NCBI GenBank assembly: GCA_023897205.1
Contig: JAHWDD010000003.1
Span: 3,537,665-3,601,664, forward strand
Length of the DNA: 64,000 nt
Source: Exophiala sp. HKRS030
Lineage: Eukaryota > Ascomycota > Eurotiomycetes > Chaetothyriales > Herpotrichiellaceae
Direction of reading: 5' to 3'
Position 1 is the stretch's first letter, and each line of letters begins with the position of its first letter. Of this stretch, positions 22,496-32,975 are shown one piece after another. The notes beneath the pieces were generated by a model that was not told the DNA's origin, did no database searches, and saw only the letters and a list, made by a program, of their open reading frames with translations. A program made the translations under genes and the position numbers.

Positions 22496-23724
22496 TCATC
22501 TGCCGAGTTCGCCCAGAAGTATATTTCGATCCGTGGAGCATGAAACAACTGTTTTCTGTTAGAACTTAGTCGAAATACTCACAAAAACACTTACTTATCG
22601 GTTCTTCTGTTGGTGAGAATCGAACATCGTTCACCGTCCCTTTATGACCAGGAAGTTTGTAAAGAAGTTTTGCTGTTCGTGTATCCCATACGACCACAGT
22701 CCGGTCTCCAGATCCAGCGGCGATCTTGTCACCCTTTGGGCTCCAACTGGCTCTTATCAAATTCTTCTCTAGACCCGTGGGGCACCATCATACGTTCGTA
22801 TTGATCGATCGACCGGGGCAAATGGTCGAACATCCCAAGTTCGTACTGTTGAATCGTGCGCGTTGGAGAGTAGCGTTTGACCATCAGGAGATATTTGCAG
22901 CGAGGTGACTGTATCTGTGTGTCCACTCAAGATGTAGGTAACCTCCATTTTTCGAGCATCCCAAACTTTGATATCATTGTCAATGCCGCCAGAATAGATC
23001 TCATGCCCTTGCTCAGCCAGCGCAACGGCGGTAATGGGAAAATCGGTTTCAATGTAATCCACGGCTGCCTTTTGTCGAGGATCCCAAATACCAATGCACC
23101 CATCATCGCTTCCGCTAAGCAAAAGATCTTGGCCACGCCTACTGACATCCAAACAGTTTATAACCTCCTCATGACCGATATGTTTGCGTATCCGCAGACC
23201 AGTTTCCAGATCCCAACTAGCCACTGTCATATCTGCTGAAGCCGAATAGATTGTTCTAGAGTCCCGGGACCACTGAAGATCCAATACCGCACCTTTGTGA
23301 CCCGTTAAAGTGCCATAGTTGTCACACTGTCCGTAGGTGTTCCATAACAGGATCGACCGATCCATCGCCCCTGATGCAATATGTTGACCGGTAGGATCGA
23401 ATCTTGCAGCAAATATCTCTCCAGAGTGCCCTACTTGGTCGTTAATGACAGGACATGAGTATGGAACGTGGGATAATACCTGTCAGTTCCATAATGGGAG
23501 CTGCCAGAGCACTCGTACGTAGATTCTGTCGTGGGTTAGCATTATTCCCGGTGAAGCCTACGTTCAAACCAACGTACAGATGAGACCAAGGCGCCATTCG
23601 AGTCCTTGCCCGTTATTGCGACAGCACTTCCATCGCGAAGATCTGAATTGGACTTTTGTCGCTTCACCAGCGCATGCGGCTGGCTAAAACTGTCTGAAGC
23701 CTGTCTCTTGATCGCCGACATCAT
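22496..23724 (-). CDS. U5 snRNP 40 kDa WD-repeat protein (spliceosome), one frameshift
   Basis: Four exons (23578-23724, 23480-23525, 22595-23430, 22496-22548) give about 360 residues. Seven WD40 repeats form a propeller; clear ones end SILLWNTYG, MTVASWDLE, CIGIWDPRQ, DIKVWDARK, TVRTWDVRP and TVVVWDTRT. The order and the sequence GHSGEIFAARFDPTGQ near residue 65 match the U5-40K/WDR57/Cwf17 family, a core component of U5 and U4/U6.U5 snRNPs needed for pre-mRNA splicing. One base is missing at the G4 run (plus strand) 22779-22782, between DGAP and the TGLEKNLIRASWSPKGD segment; the remaining propeller blades continue in the next frame. The final exon ends RNILLGELGR, as in relatives. A gene of this kind is unlikely to be dead, so the break is probably an error. 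Divergent from BET3. Confidence 0.92.
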
Positions 23725-24132
23725 GGTCGTGGTGTTAGTCCAGAGCCGAGGCGAATGTACAGACAAGATCAGTCTGGAGGGTATCAAAATCTAATAGTGG
23801 ACAATGACACTCAAACCTCCGCAGCCATGCAATGCTCTCTTTTGCCGCGAACTTTTCGACGTGGGACGCGGCGGTTGTTTTACCGAAGAAATACCGGGAT
23901 ATCCGGAAGATCTGTTAGTCCGTGTCAGGAGGAAAGCCTTGGCATCAAGGGCGGCGAAGAACGAGAGCCTAGGTAGATTTATGAGAACGGATGGATAAAT
24001 TTGTTCTTAAGTAACCGTTGGCCGGCCACGAAATCAGATCCATCTAGTTTTATCACGGTGTGTAGACAGTGGATCTTAGACCGTTGGGTTACTTGAGATG
24101 CGCGTGAGTCTGTCGAGATAATTGTGGCTACG
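23725..24132. promoter_or_regulatory. Bidirectional promoter between U5-40K and BET3 genes
   Basis: A 408-bp gap separates the start codons of two divergently read housekeeping genes. No TATA box is obvious, as usual for such genes. Assignment rests on gene orientation only. Confidence 0.5.
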
Positions 24133-24955
24133 ATGGCAACAAGCCAGAAGGCTGCTCGTCTCGGAGAAGAGTGAGCTAACGAACACATGATCAAATAAGA
24201 TATACTAATTGATTTTTATAGGGTGTGGAAGTGAGCAGATCCAGATGGCTTTCGGTTCCGTCACTTACAGAGGGATAGGACGCGTGTTGACAAAGTCAAT
24301 GCCGAGCTGGTAACGCTGACATACGGAACCATTGTGTCCCAACTCTGCACAGACTATGAGTATGATTATGCTCAGGTCAACCAACAACTGGACAAGATGG
24401 GATACAACATCGGGATGCGACTGATTGAGGATTTTCTCGCCAAGTCCAACACAGGCCGATGCGGTAACTTCAAGGACACTGCAGAAATGATATCAAAGGT
24501 AAGCCGGATCACGTGTGATATGCCTGGCTTGTCGGTTTCGAGCGTTTACCTGACACTTTGAGCAGGTGGGATTCAAAATCTTTCTCAACATCACCCCGAC
24601 TGTGACAAACTGGACGGCGGACAATAAGCAGTTTTCATTACTTTTTGACGAGAACCCACTGGCCGACTTTGTGGAATTACCAGATGACGGTCGGGCGCAG
24701 GATGAGTTATGGTTCTCTAATATTCTGTGCGGAATCCTACGAGGCGCTTTGGAAATGGTGCGATGCCACGACCTTCCAGTCTTTCCGCTCTGGAAGTCCT
24801 GCTCTGACGTAGAGAGAATGACTGACACAAAGTAGGTCCAAATGTCTATTGAAGCACGCTTTGTGAGCGATGTTCTCCGAGGAAATGATGTCACCGAGAT
24901 GCGTGTGACGTTGATCCGATATATCGAGGATGAGATGCCACCTGATGATGACTAG
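24133..24955 (+). CDS. bet3: TRAPP complex subunit BET3 (TRAPPC3)
   Basis: Five exons: 24133-24170, a 9-nt microexon 24222-24230, 24279-24498, 24566-24757 and 24836-24955, giving 192 residues. The spliced start reads EEVWKTRVDKVNAELVTLTY, the classic BET3 N-terminus. Further signatures are GTIVSQLC, QLDKMGYNIGMRLIEDFLAK (with the palmitoylated-cysteine region before it), VGFKIFLNITPTVTNW, NPLADFVELPDD and a C-terminal RYIEDEMPPDDD. BET3 is a core subunit of the TRAPP complexes, which activate the Rab GTPase Ypt1 in ER-to-Golgi and Golgi transport. Without the microexon the Trp-Lys codons are lost and the frame fails. Junctions use GTGAGC, GTGAGC, GTAAGC and GTGCGA donors. No frame error is needed in this gene. 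Confidence 0.95.
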
Positions 24956-26806
24956 TCAGGACTCAGGAGTTGACTGCAGAAGTAGAGCTCTTCAAAGCTG
25001 ACCACGGGGTTTCCCGCCACGTGTTGGTTGATCGAAGTGCATGCATGGTTTTGGCCACAAGGGGTTCAGGGGAACGATTCTGTCCAATCACAGGCGAATT
25101 ATCACGTGACTGGAGGAGGGCCCCCTTTTTTCGAGAGTAAAGGAGTTCTCTGCCATGGATCTAGTATAGAAGTCTGTATTTTGATGCCTTATCCATAGCC
25201 CCTGAGGCCATTTCCTGTTTCATCGGATATCGGATGAAAGCAGCTACTAAAAACTTCAAACACGTGCAAAATTGGACTGTGCACGGCAGAACGGCTAGAC
25301 TTGAAATGATGATGAAGGTGCCAGTAGATCCAAGTAGGAAATTTACCTCCAAATCGCACGAGTTCCTAGAGGACGTGTGAACTGCAGTGATGATCAAGTC
25401 TAATAATTTTGGTTGACTGGAATTGATGATAATATGTTGATGGTGAACAATTGTTTCATGCACATCTGTGGTGCAAAGCTCGAAGTCGGAGGTTCGAGGT
25501 TCGAGGTTTCAAAACCTAGCGCCAAGCACCCCGCCATCAATTGCCCCCGTCTCGGCCTAGCGTGCTTTGAAGTACGCCTGCCAATGCGTAGGGCTGGCTC
25601 TGGCACCTGTTCTCACTGGAAGTTGGAAGCCCAGAGTCTCCCACCGTTTCCCACCGTCTTCCCCCAGGTCTCCCCAAATCTTCGACCTCGAGTCTGGTTG
25701 ATTGTGCCTTGTGGACTTCTTTGCCTGGTTTCCCAGCCTTCTGGGACCGAGTTTCACGCTTGAGCTGATGGTCAGGACGTCGCTGCACTACCAGAGTTCC
25801 CCCGTATTGCTCACGAATTACCGCAAGTGAACTAATCAAGACACCCATCCATGCCGTTCTGAAGTCTACGCCTAGCAGTTGGCGGCAATTGGCTGCCCAT
25901 CACCCAGATCCCTCAGGGTTGGGCCAGCGAAAGTCGTCCTCCCCCCAAAATCGTCAACTTCAGAAGTGCTCACTCAGAGGCACCTCAAGACTCACAGCGA
26001 AGCCTAACGCCTAACGCCTGGTACCCAATACCCAAGTACCTAAACGCCTAATAGCCCAAGGCCTGACGCCCAACGCCCGACGCCTAGCGCCCAACGTCCA
26101 CCGCCTATCGCCGCCTATTCTGAACAACGGTGCGCAAAACCACCTCGCTACGGACACTCGTCAACTTGGGACCTTCTCTATCCTCACTGGCAGCCCAAAC
26201 TTTTGCCAAACTCTATAGGTCCTTACCACCTTTTCTACTCATCCGTCACTCCATCACTACCATCATCAGACAACATCTCTTCCCATCTCTTCTTGCTTCG
26301 CTGTCTTTTATTCTCGCGTCTAGAAGAAATCACTCTGTGCATCACCACCCCTTCACACCATTCTAGGCAAAATCTTGTCACTTTGTGGTGGCTTGATTGC
26401 TTGCGCTCGACAGATTAGCCACCTCGCCATCCCAGGCCATTTTGTACCGGTCGCGTTTTGTTTCAAAGACAACGTCTCTGGGAAGTTTTAGATCTCCCTC
26501 TCACCTCTCACCTCTCGCCTCCCACCTCCCACACGATTCTTCGACGCTCTCCTTCACCCTCTCCATACTTGTCAAGCCTTTATCGCACACCAACGGAGAT
26601 GCATCTTTCCTCCACATCCTGAAGTCGCTGTCAGTTCGCGCGACCGACTCTCCGCACTCTACGAATCTTTGCTCGATCATCTCTCGATCGACCCACTTGC
26701 CACAACTTCCTCACAGTTCCTCTCAGCTACACTACTGGGCTATCATACATTTCTGCGCTCTTCATCTGTAGCTTGAAAGGATTTCTTCGCCTTCCCTGTG
26801 TCCACG
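24956..26806. other. Long 5' region of the SomA-like gene; degenerate heptamer repeat
   Basis: No gene is supported. At about 26001-26120 a run of GCCYRRC-like heptamers (GCCTAAC, GCCTGAC, GCCCAAC, GCCCGAC, GCCTAGC) repeats irregularly. From about 26200 to 26770 the plus strand is pyrimidine-rich (CT-rich tracts such as CACCTCTCACCTCTCGCCTC), the usual look of a long fungal promoter and leader. Short direct copies of GGTTCGA occur near 25490-25505. Confidence 0.5.
26001..26120. repeat. Degenerate GCCYRRC heptamer repeat
   Basis: Irregular tandem words GCCTAAC, GCCTGAC, GCCCAAC, GCCCGAC and GCCTAGC with short interruptions, about 690-800 bp before the SomA-like start codon. Confidence 0.6.
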
Positions 26807-29163
26807 ATGAATATGCCGCAAATGAATCCAGCGGTGGCTGGGGGTCCAGTAGGAGGCGGTATGGGCATGATGAACACTGGAAGCCCGGCCATGCAAGTCA
26901 ACAATCCAGGTCTCTCCCCCGAAGCGATCAAGGCTCAGCTGAACACTTACATCTATGAATATTTCCTCAAACTTGGTCATTTCGATATTGCCAGAAGTCT
27001 GCTTAGTGAAAAGGGATTTGAGATTCGTACAAAAGCACCCGTCAAACCAAGCCCCGGCCGTCGCAAGGAGAATGAAGTCAACGGCGTAGATGCTGATTCC
27101 ATGGACACTGATGCCAAGGACGAAATACCGGATGATTTGCCACGACCTTCACACGCTGGTGATGCCAACACTTCGGGTAGTGGCTTTTTGTATGAATGGT
27201 TCAGTATCTTTTCGGACTTGTTTGCCGCACATCAAAAGAAGGGTGGTCAAGGTGGTAATATGGGCGCAGCCGCGCAGTATCTAATGCAACATCAGGTATG
27301 CCATTGTCATCACTCGTTCACATTCAGACCTTCACTAAATCTGTTTAGAATATGCAACGCATGCGAGAAAACCAGCAGAACCAAAACCTTGGCCGTGGTC
27401 CTGGAATGATGCAGAACCAATTCATGCGCGCCAACATGGCTGCACGCAACGGAATGATGAACGGCAATATGCCCAACACAGCCAAAGTGTGCGTAACTAG
27501 ACCTTCCCCTTCAGCTCTTCCTGCAGAGTTCCTAACTAGCATGCAGCACACCCCAGCAAATGGCACAGTATAGCAAACAAGCCGCCTTGATGCAACAACA
27601 ACAGCAAATGCAGCGAGGCGAAGCCGACACTGATCTCAACGGCCGAGCCTCCTCTCCTACCGAAGGCGAAAACGGTGGCTCCCCATCCAAAAGACCTCGT
27701 CTTGAAGGCCAACAATTCAATGCAGGCATGATGCCTAATGGAAGACCAGCTTTACCTGTGGTGGCACCTCAAAACATGATGATACAAAACGCTTTCCAAC
27801 CAAACATGAATAACGCTCAATTCAGACAGAATGGGGCCATGCCTCAAAAGCCTATGCAGGTAAGTTGATACGGGTCCTGTCTCGACGTGTCTCTGTACAC
27901 TTATTAACCTGATTTAGCCTGCCATGGCCAACGGCATGATGGGGATGGGTAACGCTGGGTCTCCAATGATGCAAGGCATGAATCCCACGCCATTCACCGA
28001 GAACATGCAAATTGAAATGTACCAACAAAGAATGGCTGGTCAGCAGATGCAAGGTGCTCCAGGCGGCGGTCAAAGTGGGAATCATGCTCTTCAAGACTAT
28101 CAAATGCAATTGATGTTGTTAGAGCAACAGAACAAGAAGAGATTGATGATGGCTAGACAAGAACAGGACAATGCCGTCAACCGAGATGGGCAGCCCATGA
28201 TGCCAGGAGGCATGTCACCCTCCGGCAGCGGTCGAACAGGCACATCGCCCGGCCCTGGAGATCAGATGAAGCGGACACCTCAGATGGGAGGTATGCCAGG
28301 TTCTCCGTCCGCTGGAGATCTTGCAGGACGTTCCCCTGCAGGCATGAATTTCATGAATGGCATGCCCAATGCAGACTTCAACCAGGCCATGTTCATGAAA
28401 GAAGGACAGGGCATGGTTGGTCCAGGTGGTCCCAACATGAGACCACCAAATGCCATGGAGATGCAACAAGCTCTGGCTCGTCAACAACAACAGCAGCAAC
28501 AACGTGGCATGGGGGCTCAATTCCCCGGAGGTCAGCCTATGGTACAGCAGCCTTCACAAGGCCAACCCCAACCGATGGGCACCCCAGGTCAAAGAAGTGA
28601 GATGCCGCCTCCACAGGCACCGGCTGGCGGTAGTGCACAGCGAAACCAGGGAGCATCTCCGCAAGGCTCCAATGCGCCTCCAACGCCTTCGACAACCAAC
28701 AAGCCGGCTCCCAAGGCGAAGAAAGGCAAGGATGAAACCAATAGCAAGAAGCGAACGGCAAAGAAAAGCACCACTGCTAATACAACGAGTGCGGAAAATG
28801 AACCTCCGGCGACACCAACTCCTTCAACCCGATTACACCTGTGCATGGTGGACAGGCCTTCAACTCCGGGGTAAGGCTGGGGGACCAGGCATGGCAAATC
28901 CTGCTCAAGCACCTGCTACGGCCAACCAAAGCATGCCGCCTAATCAGCCCATGCATCAGCCTGACCTGCAACAGAACGCATTTCCTGACTTTGGCGGACC
29001 GGATCAGAACTTCAACCTCGATTTTAGCACATTGGAGAACAGTGATGTTCTGGAAAACTTTGACTTTGACAGCTTTCTCAATACTACCACAGATGACACA
29101 TTCAACTTCGATGCAGGAATTGGGGTAGGCGGGGACTTTGGTCTCGACGCAACAGGCGACTAG
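26807..29163 (+). CDS. somA: LisH-domain transcriptional regulator, SomA/Som1/Flo8 type, two frameshifts
   Basis: Four exons (26807-27295, 27349-27488, 27547-27859, 27918-29163) give about 729 residues. The LisH dimerisation domain lies at residues ~35-65 (LSPEAIKAQLNTYIYEYFLK, then LGHFDIARSLLSEKGF). The rest is low-complexity, rich in Met, Gln, Gly and Pro, with a poly-Gln run, a basic KKGKDETNSKKRTAKK block and an acidic, aromatic C-terminus (LENSDVLENFDFDSFLN), like an activation domain. The set fits fungal SomA/Som1, the Flo8-like partner of PtaB acting below PKA in adhesion, filament growth and conidiation. Two one-base losses occur close together: at the C3 run 28828-28830 and the G4 run 28868-28871; adding both bases restores the frame to the acidic tail. 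ATG 26807 is chosen; the in-frame GTG at 26798 is not a start. Confidence 0.85.
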
Positions 29164-30149
29164 GGGGAGCAACTGAGCGGCGAGAAACTCTCTGTAACAT
29201 TTAATACCTCGGCGTTGCAAAATTCGGAACTTGCAGTGAGGCATTGGTGGCGTGGGTGTGCAGCATACTTTCCTTGAACATTTTGATGCGGGATATTGTT
29301 TGGCTGATATTGATTATACCCGCTGGTCTGATGAAAATGATTTATTGACTTGGACATAGCTCGAGGATCAAACATGGTGTTTAGCGTGGGGTGGGAAGGA
29401 GATATTGAGACGCACAAGAATGCGTCTGAATTGTTCCCGTCTGAAAAGGAGATTGATGGCTTCAGTTTCGGCGAATCTGGGACATGATCAACGAAAGACC
29501 CAGGGGTTGAACAGACCAGCGAAGTGGGCGGTGATCAGTGCCATAATTCGACTGTTCCATACGATCGTCGAAAGCATTTCCACGAAGCTCTGTCTGGAAG
29601 TCTATCGAATTTATTCACAACTCTCAACCCTGGTTTGGTTTGTCTACTCGTCTTTCATTTGGGCATGTCACTAGAACTTGAATGACTTGACTAATTACTT
29701 TTATCCATTTAAATGCTCGCTTCTACATGTTGAGTGACGCCCTTGATGTTGAAAGCTGCATCTGGACCTCTTCCGAATATCTCCTTCCACTAACACCGTC
29801 AAAGCCCTGAAGCTCCAGTGCGACTCTCTGATCGAACAGCCTCTAATAGCCTCGTCACTGCCACAGCTCTTCGCAATGGCTATTGCCTTTGCGTAGTCGC
29901 CCACTGCGAGTTCTCATGGATATTGGCAAAAACACGGTCGCACCTGCTGGTATTTCGAGCCATGATTGAGACAAGATCCTGCGCCACCTTTGGCCCAACT
30001 CCTACTTATTCACTTTATCGACGCATGCTGCCATGCCATCCTCTTCCTCGACCAAAGTTTGCGTCTGGATCTTATGTTAGGCTTTAGGGAACCGATCAAT
30101 TCCGTCACTTCCACATCGTCGAGCTTCGCCATTCTGATGGAAAATCAAG
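29164..30149. other. Intergenic, no gene recognised
   Basis: About 1 kb holding the 3' end of the SomA-like gene and the promoter of the next gene. Only short ORFs without support. Confidence 0.35.
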
Positions 30150-32102
30150 ATGCGATACCAGAACTGGGATGTACTGCTCTTCCCAGTCGAATCTAAGGTG
30201 CCCATGCAAGAGTTTGACACAAAATGTTTTGCCCTGGATCAAAGTGAGTGCCACTGCATGTCATCGCAGCGAGTTGACCAGGAGCTGATGAAACAGCAGA
30301 TGTGCGCAGGTCGATTCTTCAGCCAGGATTTGATGGCGATCCCATCAACTTTGAGTCAATGACGCTTGTGCCCACGATGACATGTTTCATTCCTTCGCTC
30401 GAGCCAAAAACACCCTTTCGAATCTCGGTTCACAGCTGGCAGAAGCCCACAGCCTCTCAGATTCTGCAGACCTACAAGACGGACCAAGAGAAGGTTGCAT
30501 TTGAAGCGCGCGTTTACATCGATGGGTTGCTGCACGCGTAAGTAGTGGCTGGTCGGTACACCTTGAGGAGTTTCTCTGACAAGCGGCTGAATAGTCAGAG
30601 AGTCTTTGATTCGGACTCTCTCTGGCCTGAAGTGATTGGTATGACATATGTTCCTGCAGCTATGAATGCTTGTTAACATTGCTTCAGAAGATGCCAACAT
30701 GAATAGACAAGGTGGACAGCTCTTATTTCCACAATTCCACAGATCAATTACGCAACAGCCTCATTGGGAACCCAGCGACCTCATTGGGCGTATCAAGCTC
30801 GTTATCACTGAAGGTGTAATACGCGAGATCGATGTGGTGGAGACCGCCACTGCCGGAATAGATCGGCTACGTGATATTGCTTCTTTCTCATTTCAACACG
30901 CCCCACTGAGTAAGTTGTAAGGTCGCTTGGAGAACAATCAACTAACCACTTTCCTAGGTGTATTGCAGGTTTCTGGAATTGCATGGCCCAACGTCCGCAT
31001 GTTTGCTAGAAATGCTAAGCAATCTATTCGAACAATATCAATCAGCTCGCGAGTACCAACCTCACCTATTCCCAATCATGACCTTCATGCTCATTCGCCA
31101 TCAAAACCGTCCGAGACAAGGGCAGACTTACGACCTAGTACAAACTCGTATGAGAACCTCCGACGAATGCTTAATTCACAGACCTCGTCAGGACTTCGAT
31201 CTACCCAAAGGGCCACGACGAACACAGTTGGCAAAGATGATTCACCCTTCCATGTGGTGTTTCCACCAATGAATTCTACAGGCTCCGAGGATCCATTCAT
31301 AGGTCCACAACCTATTGCAACACGGGCGATGAGGGCAGGGATCAGGCGAAATAGCCAGGATATATCGATGCCGGATTATGGAATTGGTCGAGCTGAACAT
31401 AATCGCTCCCATACTTCAATGTCTGGCGTTGATTATCCACGAGATGATTTTGTCAAACACATGGTGCAGGCGAATCCACGAGAAATCGTGCAAGCTCTTA
31501 GTCCGGCACAACAAGAACAGCTGATGAGGGAGCTTTGGATGGAACGGACACCGGAACTTGGAACACACGCACCAACTAATTCCCCACGATCCATTTCTGT
31601 GACATCTTGCACGCAATTACCGATCGGAAGGATTCGAGAACGGCTCAGCAAGGTGGACAGTGGTACGGCATACCCTTTTCAGAGGACAGGTGATTTGTCC
31701 AACGTTTCTGGAAGAGGAACTGATACCGCGGACCAAACACCTAGTGACGGTTCGGCATATGCAAGGAAAGTTGTGAGAGATGAAGGTGTCGATGTCACAG
31801 CCCCACTAAGCCAAAAGCCAGATGCAGTCGAGTTTACCGGTCCTGGTGACGGGACCAAATGTCTATCGGTCAGCCCAAGCAGAAGCCGTTCTCTGTCGAA
31901 TATGTCAAAGCGGAAGCGTAGCTCGAACTCTGTAGGGATCGAGCATGACGAAGCAGGGGGAGAGGACCTGGAACAACAGGATCATCTTCTTCAGAAGGTG
32001 GCAGCACAGCAAACACGTCCAAGAGCACGGCAACAGACGGAGGTGTGTCTGTTTGACGGCAAAGATTATGGAGTTGGCAGAGTATTACTCATGGAGGCAT
32101 AA
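30150..32102 (+). CDS. Conserved fungal protein of unknown function
   Basis: Five exons (30150-30243, 30300-30537, 30595-30638, 30688-30909, 30958-32102) join in frame to 580 residues. The start MRYQNWDVLLFPVESKVPMQ and the segments FIPSLEPKTPFRISVHSW, VAFEARVYIDG, DLIGRIKLVITEG, IASFSFQHAPLSVL and SGIAWPNVRMF are, as I recall, those of a family common in Eurotiomycetes and related fungi whose globular N-terminal half (residues ~1-215) looks like a beta-sandwich. The C-terminal half (~216-580) is disordered and Ser-rich, with a basic KRKRSS motif that may serve in nuclear import and a helix REIVQALSPAQQEQLMRELW. No catalytic residues are apparent. All four junctions have good donors (GTGAGT, GTAAGT, GTATGA, GTAAGT) and no frame repair is needed. 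Confidence 0.8.
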
Positions 32103-32975
32103 ATGAACAGTATAATGATTTGAAGGGCTGGATCAGGAACAAGGCTGGATCAAGGTAAAAGTATATATGTTGACTAGGTATAGATAGGCAGGGACAGGCG
32201 CAAGAGTGTCGGCGAAGCATTGATTGATTGATTTTAGTCAGGCAGTATTAGGTATGTTCAGATTCAACGGTGATCCAGCCCATGCTTCCCAATGTCGTGA
32301 TAGAAGTTGGCAATCAGGACTCAGCAACCAGGTCCGAGGTCGGCTCGGTTATTCGCGGACGAGGCTGTGACCAGCGGGAGTTGCAATGGGATTTCGCTAC
32401 AAGAAGTCACGTGCATGAGAACAGCCTTGCCTAGCAAAGTGCTCCGTAGTTATGTTAGTTCACTTTAGACTCGAGAGCACCCAACATCCACCTTTAACCG
32501 CTGTTTAACCCTGCGCTGTGATTGATGTCAGATCAAACAGCAATGAGTTAGACCACTTTCAATGCTCTCCCACTGTGCCCACTCCCAAGCCGAGGCGACT
32601 ACTAGTAACTTAGGTAAGTTAGCTTACTTTCAAGTTCCAACTGGCCACTCACATGGCGGTTCAGCACACGCTACTTTTATTCCTGCCCCACACTTCAAAA
32701 CTTTTGCGCTCAGAGTCGGTGCGGTCACGGCGGGGAAAATTGCCCGCCAGACATAATACGTGATATACCTACTGACCTGATCCATGGCGATCCTAGCATC
32801 AGTGAATATTGACTCATATTTGTGACTTCAAAATACGACATCCTGCCTCATATTCCAGGCATTACCGCCACTTGTGACCTTGTCTTGACCTTCTCCGTCG
32901 ACACTCGAAGCACTCGGAAACGGACTTACACCCTGCTTCACACGGCTACACTGCCCCTCTAAGTCGATCGCCAAC
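32103..32975. other. Intergenic, promoter of the isopropylmalate synthase gene
   Basis: No gene is supported. I looked for a Leu3-type CCGGnnCCGG site and did not see one. A short AT-rich, partly palindromic stretch (TAACTTAGGTAAGTTAGCTTAC) lies near 32608-32630. Confidence 0.35.

Noticed and set aside
25537..25848. 103-codon minus-strand ORF in the SomA upstream region
   Set aside because: Low-information composition (many Gly, Arg, Glu) and overlap with an equally long plus-strand ORF; no sign of a real gene.
26798..26806. GTG-initiated start for the SomA-like protein
   Set aside because: Nuclear fungal genes start at ATG; the ATG at 26807 gives the expected N-terminus.
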